Below are positions 1 through 9,073 of a stretch of 36,775 bases of DNA, piece by piece. How positions within the stretch are numbered: the first letter of the stretch is position 1; each line of letters starts with the position of its first letter. This DNA is from an uncultured Candidatus Poseidoniales archaeon (GTDB lineage: Archaea; Thermoplasmatota; Poseidoniia; Poseidoniales; Poseidoniaceae). Made by a program: the position numbers and the translations under genes. The notes under the pieces were generated by a model. It saw nothing but the letters and a program-made list of their open reading frames with translations, made no database searches and was not told the origin of the DNA. Location of the stretch: positions 1 through 36,775 of the forward strand of contig CAJJCP010000034.1 of NCBI GenBank assembly GCA_905182715.1. Direction: 5' to 3'.

Positions 1-61
1 CAAGCGGGTTGCTGGTAAGCAAGCGTTCCCTCCACCAGGCTCGGGTGGTTCAAAGCCAAAT

Positions 62-2746
62 ATGGCTACACGAGATCTTGATTTCATTCCTGAATCCGTT
101 GGTGGCAAAGAGCCGCAACCAGCAGGCTCTCACATCCACGACCGTGTTCGAACCGGTACCAGTGTTGGCCGAGAAATGCCTCTGGTTGATTCGAATGCTA
201 AAGTGACGGGCCAAGCATGGTACGGCGATGACGTTCGTTTGCCGAATGAAGTGATTGGTAAGATTTTGCGTTCACCTCATCATTATGCCAGAATCAAATC
301 GATTGATACTTCACGCGTTGAAGCCCTCCCTGGCGTTCTCGCCGTGGCTACAGGTGCTGATGCCCCTCATCGATTTGGCGTTCTTCCTGTAACAAAAGAC
401 GAGCATGCTATGTCTGTTGAGAAAGTTCGGCACGTTGGAGATTTGGTTGCATGCGTTGCTGCAATTGATGAGGCAACCGCTTTGGAAGCGCTCAATCTTT
501 TTGATGTTGAATGGGAACTTCTTGAGCCTGTATTCGACCCTAAAAAAGGGCTTGAAGATGCCGACGAACCAATCCATTGGAGGGGTAAGTATCATTTGGC
601 AAAAACCAATGTCCAGAAGCGAGTTTTCCAAGAATTCGGAGACCGTTCACTCGTCGAAAAACCACACGCTGAATCTCATGGGAAATGGAGTATGGCTGGT
701 GTCCATCATGGCTTCACAGAACCACATGCAGTGGTTGCGCATTGGGATCCGAATGGGCGATTGCAACTCTATACTCCTCAACAAGTGCCTCATTATACGC
801 ACCGAGCCCTTTCGACAGTTCTCGATGTTCCTATGCATCAAATCAATGTCATTCGTACCTTCGTAGGCGGTGGTTTTGGTGGTAAATCTGACCCGTTCCC
901 TCATGAAATGTGTGCGGCGATTTTATCGCGCAAATCAGGCCGACCAGTACGAATAACATTTGACCGAGAAGAAGTGTATTGGATTAATCGAGGACGACAT
1001 CCGAGTCACATCGAAGTCAAAATGACTGCAGATGAAGATGCTCGAATTTCTGGCTTTGATATCGATGCACTCATCGACGGCGGTGGTTTTGCATCGTTCG
1101 GTCACGTCACTTCATATTACAACGGAGTCTTGGCAACAGCGCCCTACGAATTGGGTTCTTTCCACTATACGGGCGCTCGTGTCTGGACAAATAAACCAGC
1201 TTCAGGTGCTATGCGTGGTCACGGAGCAGTGAATACACGGTGTGCTGTTGAAGTGGGATTGGATGAAATGGCAGAAACGATGCAAGTTGACCCTATTGAT
1301 TTGCGATTGGCAAACCTTCTCCCACCTCACAGTCGAACCATCAGTGGGTTCCGAATCACTTCAAACGGAATGCGTGAAGCCTTGGAAAAAGTTCGAAACG
1401 GCTCGAACTGGGGAGAAAAGTTCAGAAAGATGCCTCTCGGTAAAGGAATTGGCATTGGATGTGGATTCTTTATTTCAGGTTCTGGACTACCTATTCATTG
1501 GGATCCAAACCGATTCCCTCACGCAACGGTTCACATGCAAGTTGACATGGATGGCGGCGTAACGGTTCATACTGGTGCCGCAGATATCGGTCAAGGTTCG
1601 ACCACTGCAGTCGCTCAAGTTGTGTCGGAAGTTCTCGCACTCCCGATTGAAATGATTCACGTACGAAGTCACGAAAGCGATACCTCGCCGGTTGATTTGG
1701 GTTCATATTCCAGCCGTGTTACGTTCATGAATGCGAATGCTGCAATACGTGCGGCACTCGAAATCCGTGAACAACTTCTCAATGCGGCATGGGAGATTCT
1801 CGGTTACCATCCGAATAACCTCATCATGAACGACCGCCGTATTTACTACAAACACGACCCCGCAATTGGTGTTTCATACCTCAAAGCCCTTCACAAAGCA
1901 CAAGAAGACAAAGGCGCATTGATTGCAAGTGGTGCTTATCGCTCACCTCCAATGGGTGGAGTTCACAAAGGAGCAGCAGCAGGTTTGGCTCCAGCCTATT
2001 CGTTCTCAGCCTATGTTGCCGAAGTCGATGTTGATATTGAAACTGGAATGATTAAGTGCACCAATGTATGGGCGGCACACGATTGTGGAAAAGCACTCAA
2101 TCCTTTGGCAGTCAAGGGGCAAATCATAGGATCTTGCCATATGGGCCTTGGCCAAGTTCTCTCAGAAAAGATGGTGTATGGCCGAACCGGTCATCTTCAA
2201 AATGCAAACCTTCTCGATTACAAAATCCCATCCGTTCATGAAATGCCACATGTCGTACCAATCATCATCGAATCGTGTGACCCCGAAGGCCCATTCGGCG
2301 CTAAAGAAGCCGGAGAAGGCCCTCTTCTCCCAATACTTCCTGCGGTTGTCAATGCTGTTTACGATGCGATTGGAATCCGTCTGCGTACTCTACCACTCAC
2401 TCCAGATGTGGTATTCAAGGGCATTGAAAAGACACTCAAGGCTTCTAAATTTGATGACCCGACAGACTTGCCTTCACCGAGACTTACGTTCAGTTCGATG
2501 CAACCAAAGTTAGTTGCTCGAGCACAAGAACACAAAATCAGAGATAAGGCTCGTCAGCGAACCGAAGACACAAGCCCCTATGTGAACGGAGTCTTGTTCG
2601 GATTTGACCCAACTATTCCATTGGAAGATCAAGTGGAAGGCTGGCGTACTGCCACAGAACCCGATCCTGAACAACTTGCTGAACTTGGACTTGCAGGCCG
2701 TGCTTGGCTCAAGAAAGAACAGCGACAAATGGAAGGTGAAAATTAA
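62..2746 (+). CDS. Molybdenum hydroxylase large subunit, 4-hydroxybenzoyl-CoA reductase alpha (HcrA)-like
   Basis: Molybdopterin-binding subunit of the xanthine dehydrogenase family. The order is an N-terminal a/b-hammerhead domain (about residues 45-160), then the Mo-cofactor region with GGGFGGK at 269-275 and AMRGHG near 383-388, then a C-terminal GAKEAGEGPL motif at 746-755. In that motif E752 aligns with the catalytic glutamate of the family. The KEAGEG form resembles 4-hydroxybenzoyl-CoA reductase alpha more than xanthine or CO dehydrogenases. The length of 894 residues exceeds the usual ~770 because of N- and C-terminal extensions. The reading frame stays open to the left edge and no Shine-Dalgarno precedes ATG 62, so the start may lie further upstream. 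The stop overlaps the next gene's ATG by one base (TAATG). The [2Fe-2S] subunit is not in the window and may lie to the left. Substrate is inferred only. Confidence 0.85.
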   Translation: MATRDLDFIPESVGGKEPQPAGSHIHDRVRTGTSVGREMPLVDSNAKVTGQAWYGDDVRLPNEVIGKILRSPHHYARIKSIDTSRVEALPGVLAVATGADAPHRFGVLPVTKDEHAMSVEKVRHVGDLVACVAAIDEATALEALNLFDVEWELLEPVFDPKKGLEDADEPIHWRGKYHLAKTNVQKRVFQEFGDRSLVEKPHAESHGKWSMAGVHHGFTEPHAVVAHWDPNGRLQLYTPQQVPHYTHRALSTVLDVPMHQINVIRTFVGGGFGGKSDPFPHEMCAAILSRKSGRPVRITFDREEVYWINRGRHPSHIEVKMTADEDARISGFDIDALIDGGGFASFGHVTSYYNGVLATAPYELGSFHYTGARVWTNKPASGAMRGHGAVNTRCAVEVGLDEMAETMQVDPIDLRLANLLPPHSRTISGFRITSNGMREALEKVRNGSNWGEKFRKMPLGKGIGIGCGFFISGSGLPIHWDPNRFPHATVHMQVDMDGGVTVHTGAADIGQGSTTAVAQVVSEVLALPIEMIHVRSHESDTSPVDLGSYSSRVTFMNANAAIRAALEIREQLLNAAWEILGYHPNNLIMNDRRIYYKHDPAIGVSYLKALHKAQEDKGALIASGAYRSPPMGGVHKGAAAGLAPAYSFSAYVAEVDVDIETGMIKCTNVWAAHDCGKALNPLAVKGQIIGSCHMGLGQVLSEKMVYGRTGHLQNANLLDYKIPSVHEMPHVVPIIIESCDPEGPFGAKEAGEGPLLPILPAVVNAVYDAIGIRLRTLPLTPDVVFKGIEKTLKASKFDDPTDLPSPRLTFSSMQPKLVARAQEHKIRDKARQRTEDTSPYVNGVLFGFDPTIPLEDQVEGWRTATEPDPEQLAELGLAGRAWLKKEQRQMEGEN

Positions 2747-3720
2747 TGTTGATGCCACCGTTTACACTTCATAACCCTACAACTGTTGAGGAAGCCTGTT
2801 CACTTGCGGGAGTCTTGCTTGAAAAAGGCGAAGAATTTGATTGGGTTGCAGGAGGTACTGACCTTCTCCCAAATTACAAATGGCACCTTAATCCAAAACC
2901 GCATGTCATTTCCCTTGCACGAATCGAAGGTGTTGACACGTTATCTCTTCATGAGATTGGTTGCATGGCTCGACTGGCAGATTTGACAGTTGAAAACGGC
3001 ATTCATCCATTGATTGTGGAAGCTGCGAGCAAAGTTGCTTCCTCCCTCGTTCGCCGTAACGCTACACTCGGCGGAAACCTTTGCCTCGATACTCGATGCT
3101 TTTGGTATAATCAAGGCGAACTATGGCGTCGCTCTATAGATTGGTGTCATAAAGCCGACTGTGGAACGGGTGCCGATTGCCGTGTGATTCCGAATCAAAA
3201 CACATTATGTGTTGCAACCTACCAAGGGGATATTGCTCCAACATTGATGGTACTTGGCGCTGAAGTACATTTGATTGGGCCCAATGGTTTGCGAACACTC
3301 CCTCTTGCTGAGTTCTACCAACTCGACGGTATGACGAAAAATATTCTCAAAAAGGGAGAATTCTTGCTTAAAGTGACTCTTTCCAAAGAAGGCGCTGCCC
3401 GTATGGGTTCGTATCAAAAATTACGAGTGCGTGATTCATGGGATTTCCCTGAAGCAGGGGTTGCAGCATCATGGATTCCTGGTGACGTGAACTCACTTCA
3501 AATTGCAACTACTGCACTGGAATCTATTCCACGATGCCACCCTGAAGAAGTGGCAGCTGTACTTGAACAAGGGTGGGATGGAATGGTTTCGGTCAAAGCG
3601 CTTGCCGCTGGAGTGCGAAAGAGTGTCCAACCTGTCAATAATACCTCTTTACCACCTCGATATCGTAAATCCATGGTTCGCGTCTTAACCAAGAGAGCGG
3701 TTCAAAAAATGCTAGAATGA
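2746..3720 (+). CDS. Molybdenum hydroxylase FAD subunit with extra Fe-S insertion, HcrB-like
   Basis: FAD-binding medium subunit of the same molybdenum hydroxylase, translationally coupled to the large subunit through a TAATG overlap. The FAD-site motif AGGTDLLPN lies at residues 35-43 and the second flavin motif (RRNATLGGNL) at 103-112. Between about residues 113 and 155 there is an insertion rich in cysteines: C113, C118, C134, C139, C145 and C155. Such an insertion is the hallmark of the beta subunit of 4-hydroxybenzoyl-CoA reductase, where four cysteines hold an additional [4Fe-4S] cluster. Ordinary xanthine dehydrogenase FAD subunits lack it. A CO-dehydrogenase C-terminal domain follows (about 210-310). 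The length of 324 residues is normal for HcrB. The reducing aromatic-CoA reaction is an inference; an oxidative role is possible. Confidence 0.85.
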   Translation: MLMPPFTLHNPTTVEEACSLAGVLLEKGEEFDWVAGGTDLLPNYKWHLNPKPHVISLARIEGVDTLSLHEIGCMARLADLTVENGIHPLIVEAASKVASSLVRRNATLGGNLCLDTRCFWYNQGELWRRSIDWCHKADCGTGADCRVIPNQNTLCVATYQGDIAPTLMVLGAEVHLIGPNGLRTLPLAEFYQLDGMTKNILKKGEFLLKVTLSKEGAARMGSYQKLRVRDSWDFPEAGVAASWIPGDVNSLQIATTALESIPRCHPEEVAAVLEQGWDGMVSVKALAAGVRKSVQPVNNTSLPPRYRKSMVRVLTKRAVQKMLE

Positions 3721-3729
3721 AGTGATATC

Positions 3730-4704
3730 ATGAAACAATCTTTTGTCGCCATTCTGTTGACTCTTCTCCTCGGATGTTCGGTGATGACCATCCTCCCAGT
3801 TCACGCACAAGGCCCCATTGATGGTTCCTCCTGGACTCTTGGCTGGGCTACTGATATGGATTCAAAATATATTGTTGAAATGGACCTTGATTGGGATGCT
3901 GACGGTGAAATAACTGCGTATGTCGAAAACAATCGAATGTCGCCACTCGAAGTCGAACTCACGTATGAGTTCGATGACTGGGTCCCGTTTACATTCAGCG
4001 GACCAGATTCCTTTTCAGTTGCTGCGAACAGTAATGATACTTTTACCATCACTTTCGGTTCAATCAATGACGACGATGCACGTGAATACAATCCCGATAA
4101 TACTTCGACCTTGGTCATAACTGCTGAAGAGAAAGTTGGCGATACATCGGCAAGTACACAAGAAATCGAAGGCGACGTTGGTGTTCCAAGAATTTTTGAT
4201 TTGCGTTCGGAAATTACCCTCTCTGAAGAGACCTTATATGCCGGATCATGGATTGAGATTTCAGCAAAACTCACCAATAACGGAAACGCTAGAGATGCAG
4301 TTAAACAAGCGAGTGTTCAATTCCGCAGTTGCCCGCATCTCTCCATGCCTGGTGTGGAAGACCTCGCAAATACGATCGTAGAGACGACCAATGCTCAAAA
4401 CGGGAAAGACACCTATGTAACGCTTCGACTTGAAGCGTCTGAGAGCCAACCGAATCGAGTTTGTGAAATTACATTGTCCTTGACCTCTGAAGGCGATGAG
4501 GCTTCACGCAGCACAACCTTTGAACTTGAAGCCATGGCAGTAGATGAACAAGACTCTTCTTCGACTTCGCCCGAAACAGGTGATTCAGATGATGGTGATA
4601 GCTTGTCACAGGAGTCCAATGCCTTGCCTTGGGTTGGTGGGTTCGAACTTTTGATACTGTTGAGCATGGTTGCACTTAGAAGAAGCAATACGCGTCGATA
4701 CTGA
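3730..4704 (+). CDS. Exported membrane-anchored protein of unknown function
   Basis: 324 residues, unrecognised as a named family. An N-terminal signal peptide (hydrophobic stretch about residues 5-20, ending in a VHA site) is followed by two acidic beta-rich domains. The second (about 155-275) looks like a CARDB/adhesion-type domain with the phrase ITLSEETLYAGSWIEISAKL. Near the C-terminus comes an acidic Ser/Asp linker, a Gly-Phe, a hydrophobic segment and a basic tail (RRSNTRRY). This is either a simple membrane anchor or an archaeosortase-like tripartite sorting signal. The start follows a weak AGTGAT ribosome site 9 bases after the HcrB-like gene's stop, so it may be co-transcribed with it. 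Function in the cell envelope is inferred from topology only. Confidence 0.7.
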   Translation: MKQSFVAILLTLLLGCSVMTILPVHAQGPIDGSSWTLGWATDMDSKYIVEMDLDWDADGEITAYVENNRMSPLEVELTYEFDDWVPFTFSGPDSFSVAANSNDTFTITFGSINDDDAREYNPDNTSTLVITAEEKVGDTSASTQEIEGDVGVPRIFDLRSEITLSEETLYAGSWIEISAKLTNNGNARDAVKQASVQFRSCPHLSMPGVEDLANTIVETTNAQNGKDTYVTLRLEASESQPNRVCEITLSLTSEGDEASRSTTFELEAMAVDEQDSSSTSPETGDSDDGDSLSQESNALPWVGGFELLILLSMVALRRSNTRRY

Positions 4705-4711
4705 AACACTG

Positions 4712-4744
4712 TTTTTTTGATATTTTTAGCGATTTTCTCGCTAA
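4712..4744 (+). terminator. T-rich tract plus 7-bp hairpin
   Basis: A run of seven T (4712-4718) and a second T run (4723-4727) lead into a perfect inverted repeat, TTAGCGA at 4726-4732 and TCGCTAA at 4738-4744, with a 5-base loop. It lies directly after the stop of the exported protein and before the DUF4350 operon, so it probably ends the upstream transcript. Archaeal termination relies mainly on T tracts, so the hairpin itself may be incidental. Confidence 0.45.
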
Positions 4745-4928
4745 TTCCTCCTTTTGAAACATTTGGATGTTATTTGATTTCCATCCCCTATTAAGTTGTG
4801 GCCTCTAATCACGCATGAAAAAGCATTAAGTGTGGAGCGAGGTTCCGACGGTTGTTATACTGTTCAAGAGTACGGCAAGCGCACAAGGAGGGAGAAAAAT
4901 AGCAGACCAAGAATCATCAAAAATAGCC

Positions 4929-6485
4929 ATGGAGACTTGGCTTAAAGTTGGACTTGTTTCTTCCCTTTTCCTCTCTGTTCTTGTGATCAGTGTTGTGAGT
5001 TGGGACAAAAATACTGTTCTTTCGCCCTACAACAATGCTGCTGACGAATATTCAATGCAACAGTTGACCGAAATGAGGGTCACCCTTGAGGGTGACGATC
5101 AAGACTACAGCATAGCGAACACAATGTCAACACCAATGCTGGTCAACGATTGGAATGACCCTCACAGAACTCTGTTGGTTATTGCTGGGCCAGAAAAACC
5201 ATTCGATGCCGCTGAAGCATCTGCGCTCCATGACTTCGTTACCAAGAAAGGTGGAAAAGTCATTCTCGCAGCAAGTTCGACCAACGCTCAACTTGTAGCA
5301 TCAGAATTCGGTGTCAAATACTTCGACGCACCGGTCTATGATGACCAACGCTACTACGAAGTCGAAGATTCCGTTGGAGTCCTCCAACCTGCTGATTACC
5401 GACGTCTTTGGTCTGCAGCAAGTGTAAATCAAAACATCAGTGAAATGGGTGCTGAGAAATTAATTCCATGTTCCGAAGAGTCTGTAAATAATGCTCAAGT
5501 TGACAATTGCCGGATGCCAGTTCTCTTCCATCGGCCAACAGCAATCCAGGTTCTCGATGAACAATCCGATTCAAATCGAGACATCAGTATTCTCGCCGCA
5601 GCATCGACTTCCGCTCGTGTCGCTAAATTCCCCGATAACATTGACAGTGACCAAAACCCTACATTGGGTGAAGGAATGACAGGACTCATCATCCGTATCG
5701 ATTACCCTGTTTCAGGCGTCCTTGATGTCATTAAGAACAATGATTACGGAGAAATCGATGTTACGGGATCTATTGTTTTCGTCTCCGACCACTCTGTTCT
5801 TGCAAACCATCTTTGGGATGCTGATTTGGCTGAAGAGAACGGATACCTGCAATGCACATCTCCTGCCTATGTCGAAAACGGCCACAACTGCTGGGACTCT
5901 GACCCCGATGGCCTCTCCTCTGCTCAAGGCAGTACTGATTGGAATGGAAACAGCCAATACTTCTCTGCTTTGATTCGTGACATGATGGAATTCGACAATC
6001 CTGAATTGTCAACTACCATCACCCGTTCTCCTTCTGAATTCTATGTGGTCTTTGACGAGAGCCGTCACGTTTCAAGCCCTCTCATCTCTCCATTCACTGA
6101 AGCAATGGGTGCTGTAGTCTTGCTCACAAGCGACGTTGTCCTCAAGTGGCTCATTATTCTCAATCTCTTTGCTTTGCTTGCCATTGCAATCATGGTCGTA
6201 CCAGAAAAAGAAAACTGGAGGCACGTATTCGACTTGACACGGTTCAGAGAACGCCCTTCCAAACTAGACCCCTCCCAATACCAAGCTCGGACTCGTGACG
6301 CACTCCTCTCGAAAGTACGGCAGTTCAATGACTTGACGCGTGATGAATTCATGCGTAAATCCCCTGCGGAGATCATGCAAATGGTCCGTGACCCGCGCTT
6401 GGTCGAGCTCATCAGCTCAACCCGTTCCTACTCCAACGAAGAATTGCGAGAAGTTATTCCGCAAATCCGACGTTGGGGAAATTGA
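4929..6485 (+). CDS. DUF4350-like membrane protein of the MoxR/DUF58 operon
   Basis: First gene of a DUF4350-MoxR-DUF58 operon, a widespread arrangement whose exact role is unknown (membrane-associated protein maturation or quality control is commonly suggested). One N-terminal transmembrane helix (about residues 4-25) is followed by an extracytoplasmic glutamine-amidotransferase-like region. That region has an LLVIAGPEKPFDAAEASAL segment and a VFVSDHSVLANHLW segment, both typical of DUF4350. A second helix (about 403-425) and a basic cytosolic tail complete it. Start choice is uncertain. ATG 4929 is used here. A strong AAGGAGGG ribosome site at 4885-4892 instead sits 6 bases before an ATA codon at 4899, which would add IADQESSKIA. 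A GTG at 4830 has no ribosome site. Confidence 0.75.
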   Translation: METWLKVGLVSSLFLSVLVISVVSWDKNTVLSPYNNAADEYSMQQLTEMRVTLEGDDQDYSIANTMSTPMLVNDWNDPHRTLLVIAGPEKPFDAAEASALHDFVTKKGGKVILAASSTNAQLVASEFGVKYFDAPVYDDQRYYEVEDSVGVLQPADYRRLWSAASVNQNISEMGAEKLIPCSEESVNNAQVDNCRMPVLFHRPTAIQVLDEQSDSNRDISILAAASTSARVAKFPDNIDSDQNPTLGEGMTGLIIRIDYPVSGVLDVIKNNDYGEIDVTGSIVFVSDHSVLANHLWDADLAEENGYLQCTSPAYVENGHNCWDSDPDGLSSAQGSTDWNGNSQYFSALIRDMMEFDNPELSTTITRSPSEFYVVFDESRHVSSPLISPFTEAMGAVVLLTSDVVLKWLIILNLFALLAIAIMVVPEKENWRHVFDLTRFRERPSKLDPSQYQARTRDALLSKVRQFNDLTRDEFMRKSPAEIMQMVRDPRLVELISSTRSYSNEELREVIPQIRRWGN

Positions 6486-6504
6486 TAATTGGAGGAAAAT
6501 AGAC

Positions 6505-7680
6505 ATGCAACCCCCCGCACCCCCAGCAGCCCCGCCCGCGCCAGCGCCAGCAGCGCCTGTGGCCCCAGCAGCACCTGCAATGCCTGCACCAGCAGCGCCA
6601 ATGCCAGCGGCACCAATGCCCGCAGCACCAGCGCCTATGGCCGCAGCACCTGCAATGCCCGCACCAGCCCCAGCACCTGCAGCACCGGCCGCTCCGGCCC
6701 AGCCGAAGCACCAAACTAGCCCAGAAAACAAAGAGAAGTTGAAAGCCGTCGGTTCGATTGCAAGCGCAATCGCAGCCGAAGTAGCGAAAGTAATTATCGG
6801 TAAAGCACACGTTATCGATAACGTACTCATCAACATTCTTTCCAACGGTAACCTTCTGTTCGAAGATTACCCAGGTCTGGCTAAGACATTGATGACCAAT
6901 ACCTTTGCTGATGCACTTGGTTGCGATTTCAAGCGTGTTCAATTTACGCCTGACTTGCTCCCTGCTGACATCACTGGTACCAACATCTATGATGCAAAGA
7001 AAGGTGAATTTACTTTCAAACCAGGACCTTTGTTCTGTAACCTTCTTCTTGCTGACGAGATTAACCGTGCTCCTCCAAAGACCCAAGCTGCTTTGCTTGA
7101 GGCTATGCAAGAGAAGCAAGTTACCATTGGTACTGTGACGCACAAGCTCCCAGCACCATTTATTGTTATGGCAACTCAAAACCCAGTCGAACAAGAAGGT
7201 ACTTACCCACTCCCTGAAGCACAACTTGACCGTTTCATGTTCAAGATGTCCGTCGGATACCCAGACCGTGCTGACGAAGATGAAATTCTTCGCCGCCGTA
7301 TTCAGCGTGGACAAGACGCTGTCGAAGTCGATGTGATCACTCACCCTGAGATGGTCATTAACATGCAACAAGCATGTGAATTCGTCTACGTTGACCCTGC
7401 TCTCCGAATGTACATGGTTGAAATCGTTTCCCGAACACGTGAAGATCCTCGTGTTTTGGTCGGCGCTTCTCCTCGTGGTTCCCAAGCATTGCTCAAGACC
7501 TCTCGTGCTGCAGCAGCACTCCGTGGTCGTGACTTCGTCACTCCTGACGATATCAAAACAATCGCAGAACTTGCACTCGCACACCGAATTATTCTCAAGC
7601 CTGAGCATCAAATCAAGGGTCTTGAGTCTGGTGAAGTGATTCAAGCTATTCTACGAGAAGTTCGAGTTCCTACCGTTTGA
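6505..7680 (+). CDS. moxR: MoxR-family AAA+ ATPase with Pro/Ala-rich N-terminal tail
   Basis: AAA+ ATPase of the MoxR family, a chaperone-like enzyme thought to act with DUF58 and vWA proteins. The P-loop is EDYPGLAKT at residues 120-128. Walker B is LLADEIN with D184-E185, followed by the conserved RAPPKTQAALLEAMQE stretch. The sensor and arginine-finger region (ATQNPVEQEGTYPLPEAQLDRF) is also present. The AAA lid domain follows (PRGSQALL). The 391-residue length is longer than the usual ~320 because of a roughly 68-residue tail made almost only of Ala, Pro and Met. ATG 6505 is chosen because GGAGG at 6491-6495 lies 9 bases upstream; the frame is open further up but overlaps the preceding gene. 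The tail DNA is strikingly GC-rich compared with its surroundings. Cytosolic. Confidence 0.93.
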   Translation: MQPPAPPAAPPAPAPAAPVAPAAPAMPAPAAPMPAAPMPAAPAPMAAAPAMPAPAPAPAAPAAPAQPKHQTSPENKEKLKAVGSIASAIAAEVAKVIIGKAHVIDNVLINILSNGNLLFEDYPGLAKTLMTNTFADALGCDFKRVQFTPDLLPADITGTNIYDAKKGEFTFKPGPLFCNLLLADEINRAPPKTQAALLEAMQEKQVTIGTVTHKLPAPFIVMATQNPVEQEGTYPLPEAQLDRFMFKMSVGYPDRADEDEILRRRIQRGQDAVEVDVITHPEMVINMQQACEFVYVDPALRMYMVEIVSRTREDPRVLVGASPRGSQALLKTSRAAAALRGRDFVTPDDIKTIAELALAHRIILKPEHQIKGLESGEVIQAILREVRVPTV

Positions 7681-7713
7681 TTGTAGAACGAAACTGATTT
7701 TGAGGTGAATGTG

Positions 7714-9027
7714 ATGTGGAGTCGTAAATCTGCTATGTTAGGAAGCTTGGCTATTGCCATGTATTTACTTGGTTTAACCTTGCGAAATTCCCAACTGGTT
7801 ACGATTGCCGTCGTCATCTTCGTGTTCCTGACTTGGGCTGCCTTGTTTGGCGGTCACGCAGACGTTGCCGCTACTGGCCGTCGTGCAGAAGAATGGACCG
7901 GAGAAGAAGGTGCAGCATTGAACAGTGTGAGTGCTATGCGCAAACTGTCCAGTGCCCGTATTTTCGAAGACGGAGAACTCAACATTACACTGAGGATGCA
8001 AAACCATTCCTCGCTTGCCAAAATTCTCGAAGTTCGAGATCGAGTTCCTGAAGTAATGCGTATCAAAGACGGTGCGAATTACATCTTGATGGAACTTGGT
8101 CCTCGCCGTGAAACATTCATTGAATACACCGTTGAATGTCCTCTTCGAGGTTTCTATAGTGTTGGTCCTGTGGCTGTCAGGATTCAAGACCCCTTCGGAT
8201 TATTTCACAAGGAAAAAGAGTTGCATGTCTACAATGACTTCCTTGTGTTCCCGAAAATGGAAGACCTCTCCGATACATTCGTCAAATCTCGTGTTCCGAA
8301 GATTTTCACAGGTGCTGTCAACATTCGTCAACCAGGCCCTGGTTCAGAGTTTTATTCTCTTCGTGAATATTTCGAAGGTGATTCGTTCCGAGCCATTAAC
8401 TGGTCTGCTTATGCCCGCTCTGGTAGACTCATGGTGAATGAGCGAGAACGTGATGCTGTTTCAGACATCATCATTATCGTTGATTCTCGTTCAGTTGCTG
8501 AAACTGGACCCGTCTCTCGTAACGCACTGGTTTACTCAACTCGAGCAGCCGCATCGCTTGCGAAGTACTTCCTCGGTCGTCGTGACTCTGTCGGTGTTGT
8601 CGTCTACGGCGATGAAGTTGTCAGTGTTGATCGAGATACAGGAAAGAAACAACTCTACGTTATCTTAACCAAACTTTCTGGTGCTGTGGCACGAGGAAAC
8701 ATTCCACTTCAAGTGGTTGTGAATCGTATCTTACCACACATCAACAAAGGAAGTCCAATTATCTTCTTGTCAAATCTCGAAGATGACCCAACCATTGTGA
8801 ACGCTCTGCGTGATTTCCGTGCTCGTGATTTCGATGTCACAGTTCTCACGCCTTCGTCTCTTGAGTTTGAATTCGATGCACGTCGTATCGACCGAACTGG
8901 GTATGAAATTATGAAGACCGAGCGCGATGTTCTCATTAGTGAACTTCGTGGTCTTGGTGTCAATATTATGGATTGGGAGCCGGATATGTTGCTCTCAACA
9001 GCACTTGCAGGCGCAAGAGGATTCTGA
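7714..9027 (+). CDS. DUF58 domain protein, MoxR partner
   Basis: Two N-terminal transmembrane helices (about residues 5-45) are followed by a beta-rich linker and the DUF58 domain. That domain has the hallmark stretch with REYFEGDSFRAINWSAYAR and LMVNERE, then a vWA-like fold (IIIIVDSRS). DUF58 proteins are nearly always encoded beside MoxR ATPases, as here (33 bases downstream), and are thought to be their partners. The function is not established. ATG 7714 is preferred because GAGGTGA at 7702-7708 precedes it at good spacing; GTG codons at 7705 and 7711 are alternatives. About 437 residues, typical of the family. No broken motifs are seen. Confidence 0.88.
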   Translation: MWSRKSAMLGSLAIAMYLLGLTLRNSQLVTIAVVIFVFLTWAALFGGHADVAATGRRAEEWTGEEGAALNSVSAMRKLSSARIFEDGELNITLRMQNHSSLAKILEVRDRVPEVMRIKDGANYILMELGPRRETFIEYTVECPLRGFYSVGPVAVRIQDPFGLFHKEKELHVYNDFLVFPKMEDLSDTFVKSRVPKIFTGAVNIRQPGPGSEFYSLREYFEGDSFRAINWSAYARSGRLMVNERERDAVSDIIIIVDSRSVAETGPVSRNALVYSTRAAASLAKYFLGRRDSVGVVVYGDEVVSVDRDTGKKQLYVILTKLSGAVARGNIPLQVVVNRILPHINKGSPIIFLSNLEDDPTIVNALRDFRARDFDVTVLTPSSLEFEFDARRIDRTGYEIMKTERDVLISELRGLGVNIMDWEPDMLLSTALAGARGF

Positions 9028-9073
9028 GGTGACAATATGACTGTATCCAAGACCTTCCAGCGACACATCTCAC

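Noticed and set aside
3801-4277. 158-codon minus-strand frame
   Set aside because: Antisense to the exported protein; Ser-rich composition reflects the opposite strand, no recognisable domain.
6511-6708. Repeat tract that could be a CRISPR or satellite
   Set aside because: The repeats are irregular codon-level Ala/Pro repeats in frame with MoxR, without spacers.
6417-6845. Gly/Ala-rich open frame on the minus strand
   Set aside because: It is the mirror of the Ala/Pro repeat coding of MoxR and has no independent support.
6454-7644. Long open frame of 396 codons on the minus strand
   Set aside because: It is antisense to the clearly conserved MoxR gene; its translation is Cys/Arg-rich and has no family features.
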